Shown in pieces: positions 16,921 to 27,401 of a stretch of DNA of 64,000 bases (the stretch's first letter is position 1; every line of letters starts with the position of its first letter). Position numbers and translations under genes: made by a program. Source of the stretch: JACKIP01 sp963710165 (GTDB taxonomy: Bacteria > Pseudomonadota > Alphaproteobacteria > Micavibrionales > Micavibrionaceae); contig CAVPYZ010000001.1 in the NCBI GenBank assembly GCA_963710165.1, positions 248,001 through 312,000 of the forward strand. Reading direction: 5' to 3'. The notes under the pieces were generated by a model, which saw only the letters and a list, made by a program, of their open reading frames with translations, did not search any database and was not told the origin of the DNA.

Positions 16921-18405
16921 ATGTATATAACACGAGCGCTTGCCTTTATTTCTGTTCTTTTTCTAACGTCTTGTGCTGTCGGTCCTGATTATAGTCGTCC
17001 CGACACGAAATTAAATGACGATAATCGCTTTATCAATTCCATGCTGGAACAAGATGACATATATCCCATCAGTGAATGGTGGAAAAGAATTGATGATCCT
17101 ATACTCTCTTTCTATATCTCGAAATTATTAGCGGAAAATCCTAGTTTAGAACAAGCGGGAGAGCGTGTTATTCAAGCGCAAGAGCGTTTGAATATAGAAC
17201 GGGGCGGATTTTTCCCGACGATAGGTGCGGATGCAGGCGCTACACGCAGTTTTTCCTCCATTAATAATGGTATTGGTCCGTTAAGCGGTCGAAATTATGT
17301 GACGTCTTACACGGCTGATCTGTCTTCATCATGGCAGATTGACCTATTCGGACGTATTCGAAGATCGGTCGAGGCAGCAGATGCAAGCTTCCGTGCCAGT
17401 CTCTTTGAACGACAAGCACTGATACATTCCCTGATTGCGGAACTGCTGACACGTCGCATAACAATCGCGATTAATCAGCGCCGTTTGGATCTTGCCAAAC
17501 AAAATGTCAAAAATCGCAAAAGTACGTATGACCTAGTCAAAAATCGTTATAATTTGGGTGTATCAGGTTCTAGCGCGGCTGATGTGTATCTGGCAGAAGA
17601 GAATTTTCAGACTGTTCAATCCGACATTCATGAATTTGAACGCCTACTTGCCAACGAAATTTACAGCCTTGATGTTCTACTGGGGCAATTACCTGGAACA
17701 ACTGATCCCACGGCCTCCAAATTTCCTTTATTACCGCCCCCTTTAAAAACACCTGATTGCCTCCCTGCCGACTTGCTTGACCGTCGTCCCGATTTGCGTG
17801 CGTCAGAATTAAGATTGACCGCGTCAACCGCTGATATAGGTGTCGCGGTGGCTGATCTTTACCCCGATCTATCATTTGGTGGGTCTATTGGATTTAGTGG
17901 TAATGAACTTGATAATCTCTTTCGTGCTGACCGACTTGCGGGGTCTCTTTTGGCAAATGTCACAAACCGTTTGTTTGAGGGAGGCCGACTACGTGCCAAC
18001 ATTCGATTGCGCGAGTCCTTTGCACGTGAACAAAGTGCCGTTTATGCAGAAAATATTTTAAATGCCATGCGTGAAGTTGAAAGCGCTCTTAAGGCCGAAA
18101 AAGAACTGGAACGTGAAGTTTTAAGTTTGGAGCGATCACTGAAAGCCTTGGAAAAAGCAGAAGATATTTCCAATGATCGTTATATGCGCGGCATTTTATC
18201 ACTCAACGATTTTCTTGATATTCAACAAAGACGATATAGCATTGAGCAAACACTTCTAAGCGCTCAACAGCAAAAATGGAACGCCCGTATTTCGCTTTAT
18301 CTGGCGCTGGGTGGTGACTGGTTTTCAAACGAAAAACAGGCTATATCTTTAGATCAGAACGCATATTGCACAGCGGCACCGGAAAGGGCCATGATTGATG
18401 AGTGA
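16921..18405 (+). CDS. Outer-membrane efflux lipoprotein, NodT/TolC family
   Basis: Outer-membrane channel of a tripartite RND pump, 494 residues. The lipoprotein signal ends in the lipobox LTSC (Cys17), followed by AVGPDYSRPD, the classic NodT-family start. Two OEP repeats follow with long coiled-coil helices (ADVYLAEENF and EVESALKAEKELE regions) and DLLDRRPDLRASE between them. A TTG precedes the ATG directly, but AAAGGT spacing favours the ATG at 16921. It is the first gene of a three-gene operon, overlapping the adaptor gene by 8 nt. Confidence 0.93.
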   Translation: MYITRALAFISVLFLTSCAVGPDYSRPDTKLNDDNRFINSMLEQDDIYPISEWWKRIDDPILSFYISKLLAENPSLEQAGERVIQAQERLNIERGGFFPTIGADAGATRSFSSINNGIGPLSGRNYVTSYTADLSSSWQIDLFGRIRRSVEAADASFRASLFERQALIHSLIAELLTRRITIAINQRRLDLAKQNVKNRKSTYDLVKNRYNLGVSGSSAADVYLAEENFQTVQSDIHEFERLLANEIYSLDVLLGQLPGTTDPTASKFPLLPPPLKTPDCLPADLLDRRPDLRASELRLTASTADIGVAVADLYPDLSFGGSIGFSGNELDNLFRADRLAGSLLANVTNRLFEGGRLRANIRLRESFAREQSAVYAENILNAMREVESALKAEKELEREVLSLERSLKALEKAEDISNDRYMRGILSLNDFLDIQQRRYSIEQTLLSAQQQKWNARISLYLALGGDWFSNEKQAISLDQNAYCTAAPERAMIDE

Positions 18406-19579
18406 TAAAACAAAAGGATTTATACAATTATTTTTCGTTATTTTGTTTATTGCCGGATCATTTGGCGTATCGGCATTATTGGGCGCGATCAAACCCGATG
18501 TTGGTAAAAGCGTCAATTCGGAACGCACGCTGTTCGTTGAAACCAAAGATATATCTCCCACAACATACCGTATTGAATTCGACACCACGGGAACGGTTGA
18601 GACGCGTGGAACTGTTAATATTGTTCCCGAAGTAAGCGGACGTATTATAAGCGTCAGCGATCAGTTCTTCGAAGGCGGTATGTTCGAAGCAGGCGAAATA
18701 TTATTTCAAATAGAGCCGTTAGATTTTGAACTGGAAGTCAGACGGCTTGAAGCAGAGGTAGCGCGCGCCAATACATCTCTTGATCTTGCCAAGGCCGAAG
18801 CGAAAGCATCATTATCGGAATGGCAACAGATCAATGGTAACAAGGCCGCCCCCGATCTGGTTGCGCGCAAGCCACAATTACAGGAAGCACGCGCCAATTT
18901 GAAGGCGGCGCAGGCACAATTGGAAGATGCACGTCTGAATCTTGACCGTGCCAGCTTCTCGCTCCCCTTTAACGGTCGTGTGCTGAATAGTTCGCTTGAA
19001 GCGGGGCAGTATGTCATGGCGGGTCAAAGCTATGGTCAGGTATTCGGATTGGAAACGCTGGAAGTCATTTCTTCTTTAGATGGTCAAAAGCTGGAATGGC
19101 TGTTGGATGCACCAAATCCCGAGATTACGATTAGCGCAAACTACTTGGGCAAAACACTGACATATGAAGGATATTTAAAGCGGAGTGCTTCATCTCTTGA
19201 TGCACAAACACGCTTCGCAACTGTCAGCTTCGGCTTTAAAGAAAAGAATGTCGCTTTGCTTCCCGGCATTTTTGCGGAGGTTCAAGTCACCGGTTCAAAT
19301 TTAAAAGATATCTATGTTTTTCCATCACAGGCATTGCAAAAGCAGGGGATCATATGGCTGGTTCAGGATGATAAAACGCTGACAGCTTATGAACCTGATA
19401 TTATTTATGCCAGTGATAAATATATTGTCACGCGTTCCAACGGGGACACAATGAAAACGGTCATCAATAAGTTGGCCGGCGCAACGGAAGGTACAAAAGT
19501 CGAGGTTAATAACGAGAGTAACGACGAAGCCGAAAAGCCCAATGATATGTTAGAGGATCCACCATCCGATGACATCTAG
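18398..19579 (+). CDS. RND efflux periplasmic adaptor subunit (membrane fusion protein)
   Basis: 393 residues, with one N-terminal membrane anchor (about 10-32) followed by the lipoyl/barrel-sandwich half-motifs (VNIVPEVSGRI and LPFNGRVLNSSLEAGQYV), a coiled-coil hairpin rich in Ala, Glu and Arg (about 110-190) and a beta-barrel. It bridges the inner-membrane pump to the outer-membrane channel. The start overlaps the channel gene's end by 8 nt (ATG at 18398), and its own end overlaps the permease start by 11 nt, so the three proteins are made in a fixed ratio. Confidence 0.93.
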   Translation: MSDKTKGFIQLFFVILFIAGSFGVSALLGAIKPDVGKSVNSERTLFVETKDISPTTYRIEFDTTGTVETRGTVNIVPEVSGRIISVSDQFFEGGMFEAGEILFQIEPLDFELEVRRLEAEVARANTSLDLAKAEAKASLSEWQQINGNKAAPDLVARKPQLQEARANLKAAQAQLEDARLNLDRASFSLPFNGRVLNSSLEAGQYVMAGQSYGQVFGLETLEVISSLDGQKLEWLLDAPNPEITISANYLGKTLTYEGYLKRSASSLDAQTRFATVSFGFKEKNVALLPGIFAEVQVTGSNLKDIYVFPSQALQKQGIIWLVQDDKTLTAYEPDIIYASDKYIVTRSNGDTMKTVINKLAGATEGTKVEVNNESNDEAEKPNDMLEDPPSDDI

Positions 19580-22500
19580 TCCGAATTCAGGATCAGGAGG
19601 ATTGATAGGCTGGTTTGCAAATAACCATGTTGCCGCAAATATCTTGATGCTTCTGTTTTTGATCGGTGGTGCCGTATCCACCATGACAATGCGGACCGAA
19701 ACATTCCCGCCGATTGACCCGCGTTTGATTACGGTAACTGTCGTATACCCCGGTGCCACACCATATGAGGTCGCAGATGCCATCACCAACCGCGTGGAAG
19801 AAGTTCTGATCGGTATTAACGGCGTGAAACGTATCAGCTCCGTTGCGACCGAAGGGACGGGCATTGTAAATGTAGAAGTCGAAGATTTTGCAAATGCAGA
19901 TGATGTTTATAATGACGTCGAAACGCAAGTAAATGCCATATCGGACTTCCCACCGGAAGACGCGCAGCGACCAATCGTTACGAAGGTCAAAATTATCTCC
20001 AAAGTCCTGACGCTCGCGATTCATGGTGATACATCGGAAAGCATTATCAAATATTGGGCTGAAAAGCTGGAGGACGATTTGCGTACCTTAACGGGGGTCG
20101 CCGAAACTAGCTTAAGCGGTATTCGCGAATATGAAATATCTATCGAAATACCTGAAAGTGCTCTGCGTCAATATGACTTAACACTGCAACAAGTATCTCA
20201 GGCCGTTGCTGGATTTTCCGTTGATGTTCCGGCGGGCACAATTGAAACGCGGCGTGGTGACATTTTACTACGTGTTCAGGAAAAACGTTATACTGGTGAA
20301 GAGTTTGAAAATATTGTTATTCGCAGCTTACCGGATGGGTCAAAACTACGCATAAAAGATATTGGAACAGTCGTTGACGGATTTGAAGACACCAATGTCA
20401 TTAGCCTGTTTAACGGGGAACAGGCTGGTTTGATTGACGTTTTTCGCGGCGAGTCAAATGACACATTAAGTGTTGCAAGCGAGATCAAAGACTATATCAA
20501 AACGGTTCAGTTGCCACAGGGCGTGAACCTGACGCTACAGCAAGATGAGACTGTTGTATTGAAAGACCGAATCAATTTGATGGTGCGAAATGCCGTTTTG
20601 GGGTTCATGCTGGTTTTTCTGATTTTGCTTTTTTTCCTAGATTTAAAATTGGCGTTTTGGACCAGTATGGCGATCCCGATTTCGTTTTTAGGCGGAATGA
20701 TGCTGATTAATCTGGCGGGGTTCAGTATCAATATGATTTCCCTTTTCGCTCTGATCGTGGTGTTGGGCGTTGTTGTTGATGACGCGATTATTGTTGGTGA
20801 AAGCATTTTTGAAGAACAAGAACGCGTGCGCGACGCCGAGCAAAATGACGACATAGAAAACTCCGATCATCAAACAGCACGGCAGGGCGCAGTTATTAAG
20901 GGTGTCTACGGTGTTCTGGCACCGGTCACGGTGGGTGTCACCACGACCATTGCCGCCTTTGCCCCCTTGATATTCAGTACGGGTACATTGGGACAGATTA
21001 TTCAGGTTATTCCCATTGTAGTGATTTCAATTTTAATTGTGTCTCTGTTTGAAGCCTATTTCATTTTACCATCGCATCTTTCCAATCCGAAGCGTTGGAG
21101 CAAAGGCATTATGGCGGCTTTACGTGATAAATTTGCCAAACGGCTATCTTATACGGTTGAACATGTCGTTTTACCCGCAGCGCGCTTTTGTATGATGTGG
21201 CGCTATGCCACACTTGCCGTGTTTTTAGGAATTGCAATCATTACAGCGGGTATGTTCAATGCAGGTATTGTCCGTTTTATATTCTTTCCAGCCATCGAAG
21301 GGGATGAGGTAACGGTTTCCGTCACAATGCCAGAGGGCACACCATTCGAGGTAACAAAACGCACTCTGCTGGAAATTGAAAGCGAAGTCAGCAATATGCG
21401 TAAAGAGTTGATGGAGGGTGACAGAGATATCTTTCAAAGTGTCTTTACCCGCATCGGACAAAGCGCAAGCGATGGCGGCGGCCCGAGAGCGAGTAGTAGT
21501 AAGGGCGGTAACCAGCTAGGGCAGGTGAAAATCCAGCTTGTATCCTCGGACTATAGAAGCGTGTCTTCTACGGAGATAGAAAGCATGTTGCGGGGGCGTA
21601 TAGAAGATTTACCCGGAATTGAAACGCTGGAGTTTCAAAGTTCGCTCATCGGTGAAGAAGCTGATATTGAGGTCGAGCTGACCCATCCCGAAGAAGAACA
21701 GCTAAATATGGCGGCAGAGGAATTGAAGGAATCTTTAAAGGCTATAAACGGCACAAAAGAAGTGCAGGACACTTTTGAACCAGGGAAAACCGAATATGTT
21801 TTTGAACTGACTGATCAGGGCTATGCGGCTGGTTTGACCCCGACTGATATTGGTCGTCAATTGCGCGGTGCGTTTTTCGGTTTAGAAGCGCAAAGAATAC
21901 AGCGCGGAAATTCGGAATTAATTGTTTATGTGCGCTATCCGAAAGATCAGCGTGAAAGCCTGAATACGTTGAATGATATGCGGATCAGGCTGGATAGCGG
22001 TATTGAAGTGCCCCTGATGACCGTTGCAAAATATACCGAACAGCGTGGCTATGCCCAAATTCAAACTGTTGATGGCAAGCGTATTGTTAGCGTGACAGCC
22101 GATGTTGACTCCGCGATCACAACTCCAAATTTCGTGATGGAAGATATGACGTCGGTTATTCTGCCCGAACTGAAGAATAAATATCCCGGACTGGATTATA
22201 CATTTGCCGGCGAAAGCCGTGATCAGGCAGAGGATTTGAAAAGCCTGGCGCGTAATATGCTGATTGCCTTGATGTTGATCTATGTATTGCTTGGCTCTCA
22301 ACTGCGAAGTTACGTGCAGCCTTTAATTATTATGTCCGCCATTCCCTTTGGCGTTATTGGTGCCGTTTGGGGACATTTTCTGCTAGGGCAGGATTTAACC
22401 TTTATTTCTATGTTCGGAATTGTTGCCCTGACAGGGGTTGTTGTGAATGATAGCGTTGTGTTAATGGATTACTATAATCAGCAACGCGCGGACGGGAACA

Positions 22501-22763
22501 GCACATATGAGAGCGCCCAAGCAGCCATCAAACGTCGTTTTCGCCCGATTATGTTAACCACTGCAACGACCAGTCTTGGATTACTGCCGATGTTGCTTGA
22601 GACAAGTCTGCAGGCGCAGTTTCTAATTCCGATGGTGATTTCCCTTGCCACCGGCATTATATTTGCCTCGGTTGTTATTCTGATACTTGTTCCAAATCTA
22701 CTTATGATTTCTGAAGATATTCAGAAGCTTCCGGCCAAAGCAAAATCTGTCTTTAAAAAATGA
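19569..22763 (+). CDS. RND efflux permease (AcrB/HAE1-type)
   Basis: Inner-membrane proton-driven drug/solute exporter, 1064 residues, 12 helices in two repeats with two large periplasmic loops. The helix 1 start is NNHVAANILML, and the proton-relay aspartate pair is in GVVVDDAIIVGESI, the second repeat carrying the matching VVVNDSVVLMDYY. Substrates cannot be read from sequence; the short helix-1 motif is of the broad 'AcrB/D/F-like' clade found with NodT-type channels. Its stop codon is immediately adjacent to the stop of the convergent protease gene, with no intergenic base. Confidence 0.94.
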   Translation: MTSSPNSGSGGLIGWFANNHVAANILMLLFLIGGAVSTMTMRTETFPPIDPRLITVTVVYPGATPYEVADAITNRVEEVLIGINGVKRISSVATEGTGIVNVEVEDFANADDVYNDVETQVNAISDFPPEDAQRPIVTKVKIISKVLTLAIHGDTSESIIKYWAEKLEDDLRTLTGVAETSLSGIREYEISIEIPESALRQYDLTLQQVSQAVAGFSVDVPAGTIETRRGDILLRVQEKRYTGEEFENIVIRSLPDGSKLRIKDIGTVVDGFEDTNVISLFNGEQAGLIDVFRGESNDTLSVASEIKDYIKTVQLPQGVNLTLQQDETVVLKDRINLMVRNAVLGFMLVFLILLFFLDLKLAFWTSMAIPISFLGGMMLINLAGFSINMISLFALIVVLGVVVDDAIIVGESIFEEQERVRDAEQNDDIENSDHQTARQGAVIKGVYGVLAPVTVGVTTTIAAFAPLIFSTGTLGQIIQVIPIVVISILIVSLFEAYFILPSHLSNPKRWSKGIMAALRDKFAKRLSYTVEHVVLPAARFCMMWRYATLAVFLGIAIITAGMFNAGIVRFIFFPAIEGDEVTVSVTMPEGTPFEVTKRTLLEIESEVSNMRKELMEGDRDIFQSVFTRIGQSASDGGGPRASSSKGGNQLGQVKIQLVSSDYRSVSSTEIESMLRGRIEDLPGIETLEFQSSLIGEEADIEVELTHPEEEQLNMAAEELKESLKAINGTKEVQDTFEPGKTEYVFELTDQGYAAGLTPTDIGRQLRGAFFGLEAQRIQRGNSELIVYVRYPKDQRESLNTLNDMRIRLDSGIEVPLMTVAKYTEQRGYAQIQTVDGKRIVSVTADVDSAITTPNFVMEDMTSVILPELKNKYPGLDYTFAGESRDQAEDLKSLARNMLIALMLIYVLLGSQLRSYVQPLIIMSAIPFGVIGAVWGHFLLGQDLTFISMFGIVALTGVVVNDSVVLMDYYNQQRADGNSTYESAQAAIKRRFRPIMLTTATTSLGLLPMLLETSLQAQFLIPMVISLATGIIFASVVILILVPNLLMISEDIQKLPAKAKSVFKK

Positions 22764-24821
22764 TTAGATAATATCTATCTGCACGCTTAATACCTCATCA
22801 TCACTAACTGGCAGAGCCTGTGCAACAATGACAGGCGCCTCATTTTCAGTGATATCGATATAATTATCGGCCTCTGTGGATGATAAGAAATCATTGATAG
22901 CCAGACTGAGAGTATCGTCATTTGAAAAGAGTATATCGGATTGGCTGTCTGGAACATCGCCTACTCTGAATGTTGCGGTGGCGCTGGCACTTCCGCCGCG
23001 TCCATCTGTTACAACATAATCAAAGCTATCAATACCATTAAAATCGCTATCAGGGGTATATTTGAACCAACCGTTTTTATCTGTAATGACGCGACCGCCA
23101 TCCGCCGTTGTAAAATGACCGGCAACATATTCAAGACGATCGCCATCGGGGTCATAATCACGTCCGTTCCCACGATCTTTCCAGAGTAGGGTGCTGATCG
23201 ATTGGCCTTGGTTAATAGTAAATGTCTCATTATTTGCAAAAGGCGCATTATTTTGCGGCAAGGTTGCTTGTGCCACAGTAATAATGACGTCTGCGCTGTC
23301 TTGATTACCGAATGCGTCTTTGACGGTGTAGCTAAAACGGTCTTCGCCGTAAAAGCTGTTATCCGGTGTGTATTTAAACCAACCGTTTTTGTCTGTCATC
23401 ACGCTTCCGCCGTTTTCTGTCGTAAGTCTTTGCGCGGTGTATATCAGTGTATCGCCGTCATTATCTATATCACGCCCATTGCCATTATCTTTCCACAAAA
23501 GACCGCTCATTGATTGACCCTGCATCGTGTTGAACAGATCATCAAACGCTTCCGGCGCAGTATTCGTGTCTGTAAACAAACCTTCTAGCTGGGAAAAGGT
23601 ATAATCAATCCCGTTAAATACGAAATCCTCTATATTCGTCAACGTGTCTGTAAAATCTTCGATAAGGTGGGTGAGGGCAAATGAAACATCATCAAGAAAG
23701 TCGAATGAAAAATTATCAATGACGTCACTATACTCTATGCGGTCATTACCGCCTTCACCGTTAATAGTGTCATCACCAGACGAAGCGTAAATAATGTCGT
23801 TACCACTTCCCGCTTGTATGATGTTATTCGACGAATTGCCGTATATATTATCGGTGCCAAGGCCGCCACGCACATTTTCAATAATTGTGTCATAGGCGAT
23901 AACCAGATTATTTGTCATGTAGCCAATGCTACTGAACATTCCTTGTTCAAGCGTAATAGTTTGCGACGTAGAGTAGCCGGACAAATCGAGCGTATCTATA
24001 CCCCCGCCATCCCAGATGGCAAGCGGCGCGTCAGAGACACTAAAATTATATTGGTCAAAAATGATATCCGCGCTGACATTAAAGCCATATGTCGAATTTC
24101 CGCTCCGTGTATCCCAATTTGCGCCGTAAATCTCTTGTATGGCGGCAATGTCATAGAGTAAGGGTGTGGCGGCATATTTCAATTCACCATCTGCACTGAC
24201 ATGATCCGTTCCAATTCGGGATGCATTATTATAAGACATAAGAGTATATTGGCGATTATCATTCAGATATTGCACTTGGGTATCATAATTCACATTACCG
24301 TTATAATTACCGGCATGGCCCAATCCCAATGAATGACCGATTTCGTGAATAACTGTTTGCAGACCGTAAGCGCCGTTGCTGACAAGATCGCCCCAACTAT
24401 AGGTATCCGTATCAATTGAGATGTCGGAGCTAACCATGTTTCCTGATCCCGAATACCAAGAGGCATTAGAAGACGCTCTTTGATCATTTCCTTCGGATAT
24501 AGAAATCATACCGGCGCTGACTTGTACAAAGTCAATATCGGCAACATCAGACCATAAGGAAAATCCCATTTTCAGAGAGTTTTGTTCAGAGGATGTAAAG
24601 CCGCTTCCTATGTTGTAGGTAACCGTATTCTCTGCCCATTGATGGGAATCATATCCTGCGGATTGCCAGTAACCATTAACAAGTTGATCGACAAGCTGCG
24701 CCGTTGTTCCATATGCGGTCGGAGCATCTGTCGTCGCTGTTTCAATTGTGTTAAAAACGTCCCCGCTCTGGCACGCTGGGCAGCCGCAACCCACGGGTAG
24801 GGTTTTATAATCTAGTTTCAT
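22764..24821 (-). CDS. Secreted M10 (serralysin-like) metallopeptidase with RTX turns and cadherin-like repeats
   Basis: 685 residues from the ATG at 24821, which has GGCGG 8 nt upstream. There is no Sec signal. The zinc site is HEIGHSLGLGH near residue 160 with a Met-turn in TLMSYNN. About three calcium-binding RTX-like turns follow (GSGNDIIYA, SSGDDTING, EGGNDRIEY), then two copies of a ~90-residue cadherin-like domain, each with LLWKD and TDKNGWFKYTPD. The N-terminus carries CGCPACQ, possibly a cysteine switch or metal site. RTX turns and lack of Sec signal suggest type I secretion; no transporter genes are adjacent (the RND operon is unlikely to be the exporter). Confidence 0.88.
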   Translation of the reverse strand: MKLDYKTLPVGCGCPACQSGDVFNTIETATTDAPTAYGTTAQLVDQLVNGYWQSAGYDSHQWAENTVTYNIGSGFTSSEQNSLKMGFSLWSDVADIDFVQVSAGMISISEGNDQRASSNASWYSGSGNMVSSDISIDTDTYSWGDLVSNGAYGLQTVIHEIGHSLGLGHAGNYNGNVNYDTQVQYLNDNRQYTLMSYNNASRIGTDHVSADGELKYAATPLLYDIAAIQEIYGANWDTRSGNSTYGFNVSADIIFDQYNFSVSDAPLAIWDGGGIDTLDLSGYSTSQTITLEQGMFSSIGYMTNNLVIAYDTIIENVRGGLGTDNIYGNSSNNIIQAGSGNDIIYASSGDDTINGEGGNDRIEYSDVIDNFSFDFLDDVSFALTHLIEDFTDTLTNIEDFVFNGIDYTFSQLEGLFTDTNTAPEAFDDLFNTMQGQSMSGLLWKDNGNGRDIDNDGDTLIYTAQRLTTENGGSVMTDKNGWFKYTPDNSFYGEDRFSYTVKDAFGNQDSADVIITVAQATLPQNNAPFANNETFTINQGQSISTLLWKDRGNGRDYDPDGDRLEYVAGHFTTADGGRVITDKNGWFKYTPDSDFNGIDSFDYVVTDGRGGSASATATFRVGDVPDSQSDILFSNDDTLSLAINDFLSSTEADNYIDITENEAPVIVAQALPVSDDEVLSVQIDII

Positions 24822-24940
24822 GATGTAATCCGCCACTAATCTTTTTATATTTATTTATGCACATCAATTTTATCTACATAACCTTACTTTATCATTAAGA
24901 GTGTAGCATATAATACGAATACAATAGCATGGCTTAAATG

Positions 24941-25684
24941 TTAAAAAGGAATGACTTCCCCATCATAGGCAATTAATTTACCGGTTTTACCTGCATCGAC
25001 TTCATTAATAACCTGCAACATTTGCTCGGTTGCAAAATCGGGGGTGAAAAGTTTCTCGGGTTTAACGTGTCCTTGAAATGGTTCGGACAGGTTTGTATCT
25101 ACTGTTCCGGGATGTAATCCGATAACACACGCCTCTTTATATTTTCGTGCCATCTCAATCGAGGCACTTTTTAAAATCATATTCAAGGCAGCCTTTGACG
25201 CGCGGTAAGAATACCATCCGCCAATATAATTATCTTCAATACTTCCCACACGGGCTGACAGGGCGCTGAATACACTTTTCCCCTCACGCGGAAGAAGCGG
25301 TAGGAAATATTTTGCTGCCAGAGCAGGGCCGAACGTATTGATTGCAAAGACAGAATTAAAGTTTTCCGGCGATAAATCTTTCAGGGCTTTTTCCGGTTGT
25401 AATTCATCATCATGCAAAACGCCGACTGCAACAATAATCAGGTCAATGCCATTCTCACTATCTATGTTTTCTGCGGCTTTGCGAATACTGTCTTCATTCA
25501 TCAGATCAATATGACCCGATGTGATTTTATCGCTGTCAAATTCCTTTTTGCTGCGTGATAAAGCGTAGATTTTTGCAACATTATCGTTATTTATTAAATG
25601 GTTAGTGAAAGCAGCTCCGATACCACCTGAAGCGCCAATAATAACGGCGTTTATATTTTTTTTAAAACTACTTAAGTCAATCAT
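24941..25684 (-). CDS. Short-chain dehydrogenase/reductase
   Basis: Rossmann-fold NAD(P)-dependent oxidoreductase, 247 residues from the ATG at 25684 (AAGGGA Shine-Dalgarno). Cofactor motif GASGGIGAAF near the start, the catalytic SYRASK (Tyr and Lys) near residue 160, and the PGTVDTNLSEPF loop seen in the C-factor-like subgroup. Its ATG overlaps the stop of the DUF2256 gene (ATGA), so it is the last gene of the photolyase-associated operon. Substrate unknown. Intact although the photolyase gene upstream is broken. Confidence 0.87.
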   Translation of the reverse strand: MIDLSSFKKNINAVIIGASGGIGAAFTNHLINNDNVAKIYALSRSKKEFDSDKITSGHIDLMNEDSIRKAAENIDSENGIDLIIVAVGVLHDDELQPEKALKDLSPENFNSVFAINTFGPALAAKYFLPLLPREGKSVFSALSARVGSIEDNYIGGWYSYRASKAALNMILKSASIEMARKYKEACVIGLHPGTVDTNLSEPFQGHVKPEKLFTPDFATEQMLQVINEVDAGKTGKLIAYDGEVIPF

Positions 25685-25818
25685 AATTTTCCCTTGTTTC
25701 TTTTGCAACGTTCCGAACAATATTTAACAGTGTTCCAGTCTTTTTCCCATTTCTTGCGCCATGAAAAGGGGCGCATGCAAACAGGACACATCTTTGATGG
25801 CAATTCAGACTTTTTCAT
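25681..25818 (-). CDS. DUF2256 zinc-finger-like small protein, 45 aa
   Basis: A 45-residue basic protein with two cysteine pairs, CPVC and, 20 residues later, CSERC. The segment PVCMRPFSWRKKWEK is the DUF2256 signature. Such genes occur next to cryptochrome/photolyase-like genes in proteobacteria. It starts 6 nt after the photolyase pseudogene stop and overlaps the SDR start codon, so it belongs to that operon. Probably binds zinc; function unknown. Confidence 0.8.
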   Translation of the reverse strand: MKKSELPSKMCPVCMRPFSWRKKWEKDWNTVKYCSERCKRNKGKL

Positions 25819-25824
25819 TTTTCT

Positions 25825-27341
25825 CTAATGCAGAAAAAAGCGCCTGGCATCATCACGTATGGTTTCTACTTTTTCCTCATCAAAGCGCTTCAACGTATTA
25901 TAAGGCATATTTAAGCGTTGATTACCTTTTAGTTTATCCTTATTACGATCCAGAAAATCCCAGTATAGATAATTAAACGGGCACGCATTTTCACCGTTTT
26001 TCTTAGTAACGTTATAGGAGCAATTTTTACAATAATCTGACATTTTATTAATGTAAGACCCGCTAGAGGCATAGGGTTTAGAGGCGAGTAAGCCCCCATC
26101 TGCAAACAAAATCATACCCGTCACATTCGGCATTTCCACCCATTCATAAGCATCGGCATAGACAATCAGATACCATTCATTAACTTGTTTGACGTCCAGC
26201 CCCGCAATCAGCGCAAAATTGCCCAACACCATCAGGCGCTGAATATGATGCGCATACGCATTTTCTTTGGTTTCGCTGACACATTGTTTCAGGCAATTCA
26301 TATTTGTATCGGCGTTCCAGTAAAAGGAGGGAAGCGTTCTACGCGCCTGTAAAAAGTTTTTATCTGCATAATCGGGCATTTTACTACCAGTAAAGCGCAC
26401 GAACATATTCACGCCATCCTAAAATCTGGCGAATGAATCCCTCCACAGCGTTAAGCGGTGCATTATCGGTATAATGGGCCTGTTCTGCTTTCTGAATGGC
26501 TTCCAAGGGCGTGAGTAAGCCGCAATTGATATAAAAGCTGATATGGCTATGATACATCCATGGTTCGCCCTCAACCATTGCATCTTGATAATCGCCAAAA
26601 TTCAGCAAACGCTCATCTATAAATTTATTCAACGCATAAAGCGCCTGATCGCGCGTAACGGCGAAATAAAACGGTTCCAGATCACCAAAATGATTATCGA
26701 AGCGTTTGCCGACAAGATCTATAACATCATCCGTAATATCATCCGTACGGGCGGTATAGGTGTTGGGAACGTTCAACCCCTCTTTCGGCGGTTTGCGGTT
26801 TTCGGTATCATAATTCCACTTTCCGCCTTCTGGATCATCCCCGTTCATAAGAATTTTATGCTTTTTACGCATTTCTCGATAGAAATATTCCATACGCAAT
26901 TCCTTGCGATTTTCTGCCCAGTCTGAGAATTCTTCTAATGTAGCTAAAAAATGATCATTATCACGTATGTCGACAGGAACATTAAAGTCATCTTCCCATG
27001 TCTTCATATCTTCCAGAACACGATATTCACCGGGATGGGTAACAATAATTTTGTCCGGTTATGTGTCTTGGATGGCTCTTTCAACTTCACCTTTGAAGCT
27101 GCCGGCATTATCCTTATCATCTAGTTTCGTATATTGAACTTGATATCCGCTTTCTTTTAACTCCTCGGCAAAATGGCGCATGGCAGAGAAAAGAAAGGCA
27201 ATCTTTTTCTTATGATGCTTAACGTAAGTTGCTTCATCCCATACTTCACACATTAAAATAATATCATAGTTTTTATCTACATCACGCAGGCTGGAAATGT
27301 TCTGATTAAGTTGGTCGCCAAGAATAAGGATAAGATTTCAT
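25825..27341 (-). pseudogene. Cryptochrome/photolyase (FeS-BCP, PhrB-like) pseudogene
   Basis: The region reads as a ~505-codon photolyase/cryptochrome of the iron-sulfur bacterial type, but the frame is broken at three places. Near the start the ATG at 27341 is two bases out of frame with the following LILILGDQL. At 27059-27061 an in-frame TAA interrupts IQDT and PDKIIV. At about 26381-26386 a one-base insertion follows the FAD-domain motif GWREYVRALYW, and the match resumes in another frame at KMPDYAD. The C-terminal cysteine cluster (YCKNCSYNV and ACPFNYLYW) that binds the Fe-S cluster is still present. It would have been the first gene of an operon with DUF2256 and SDR genes. Confidence 0.85.
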
Positions 27342-27401
27342 AAATATAAAAGTAGAAGTATTTTCAAGGGGGGCAAATAAGTCACGTTTTTATGAATAAA
27401 T

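Noticed and set aside
24853..24861. TTATGCACA, matching a relaxed DnaA box
   Set aside because: A single copy in AT-rich sequence far from dnaA; chance is likely.
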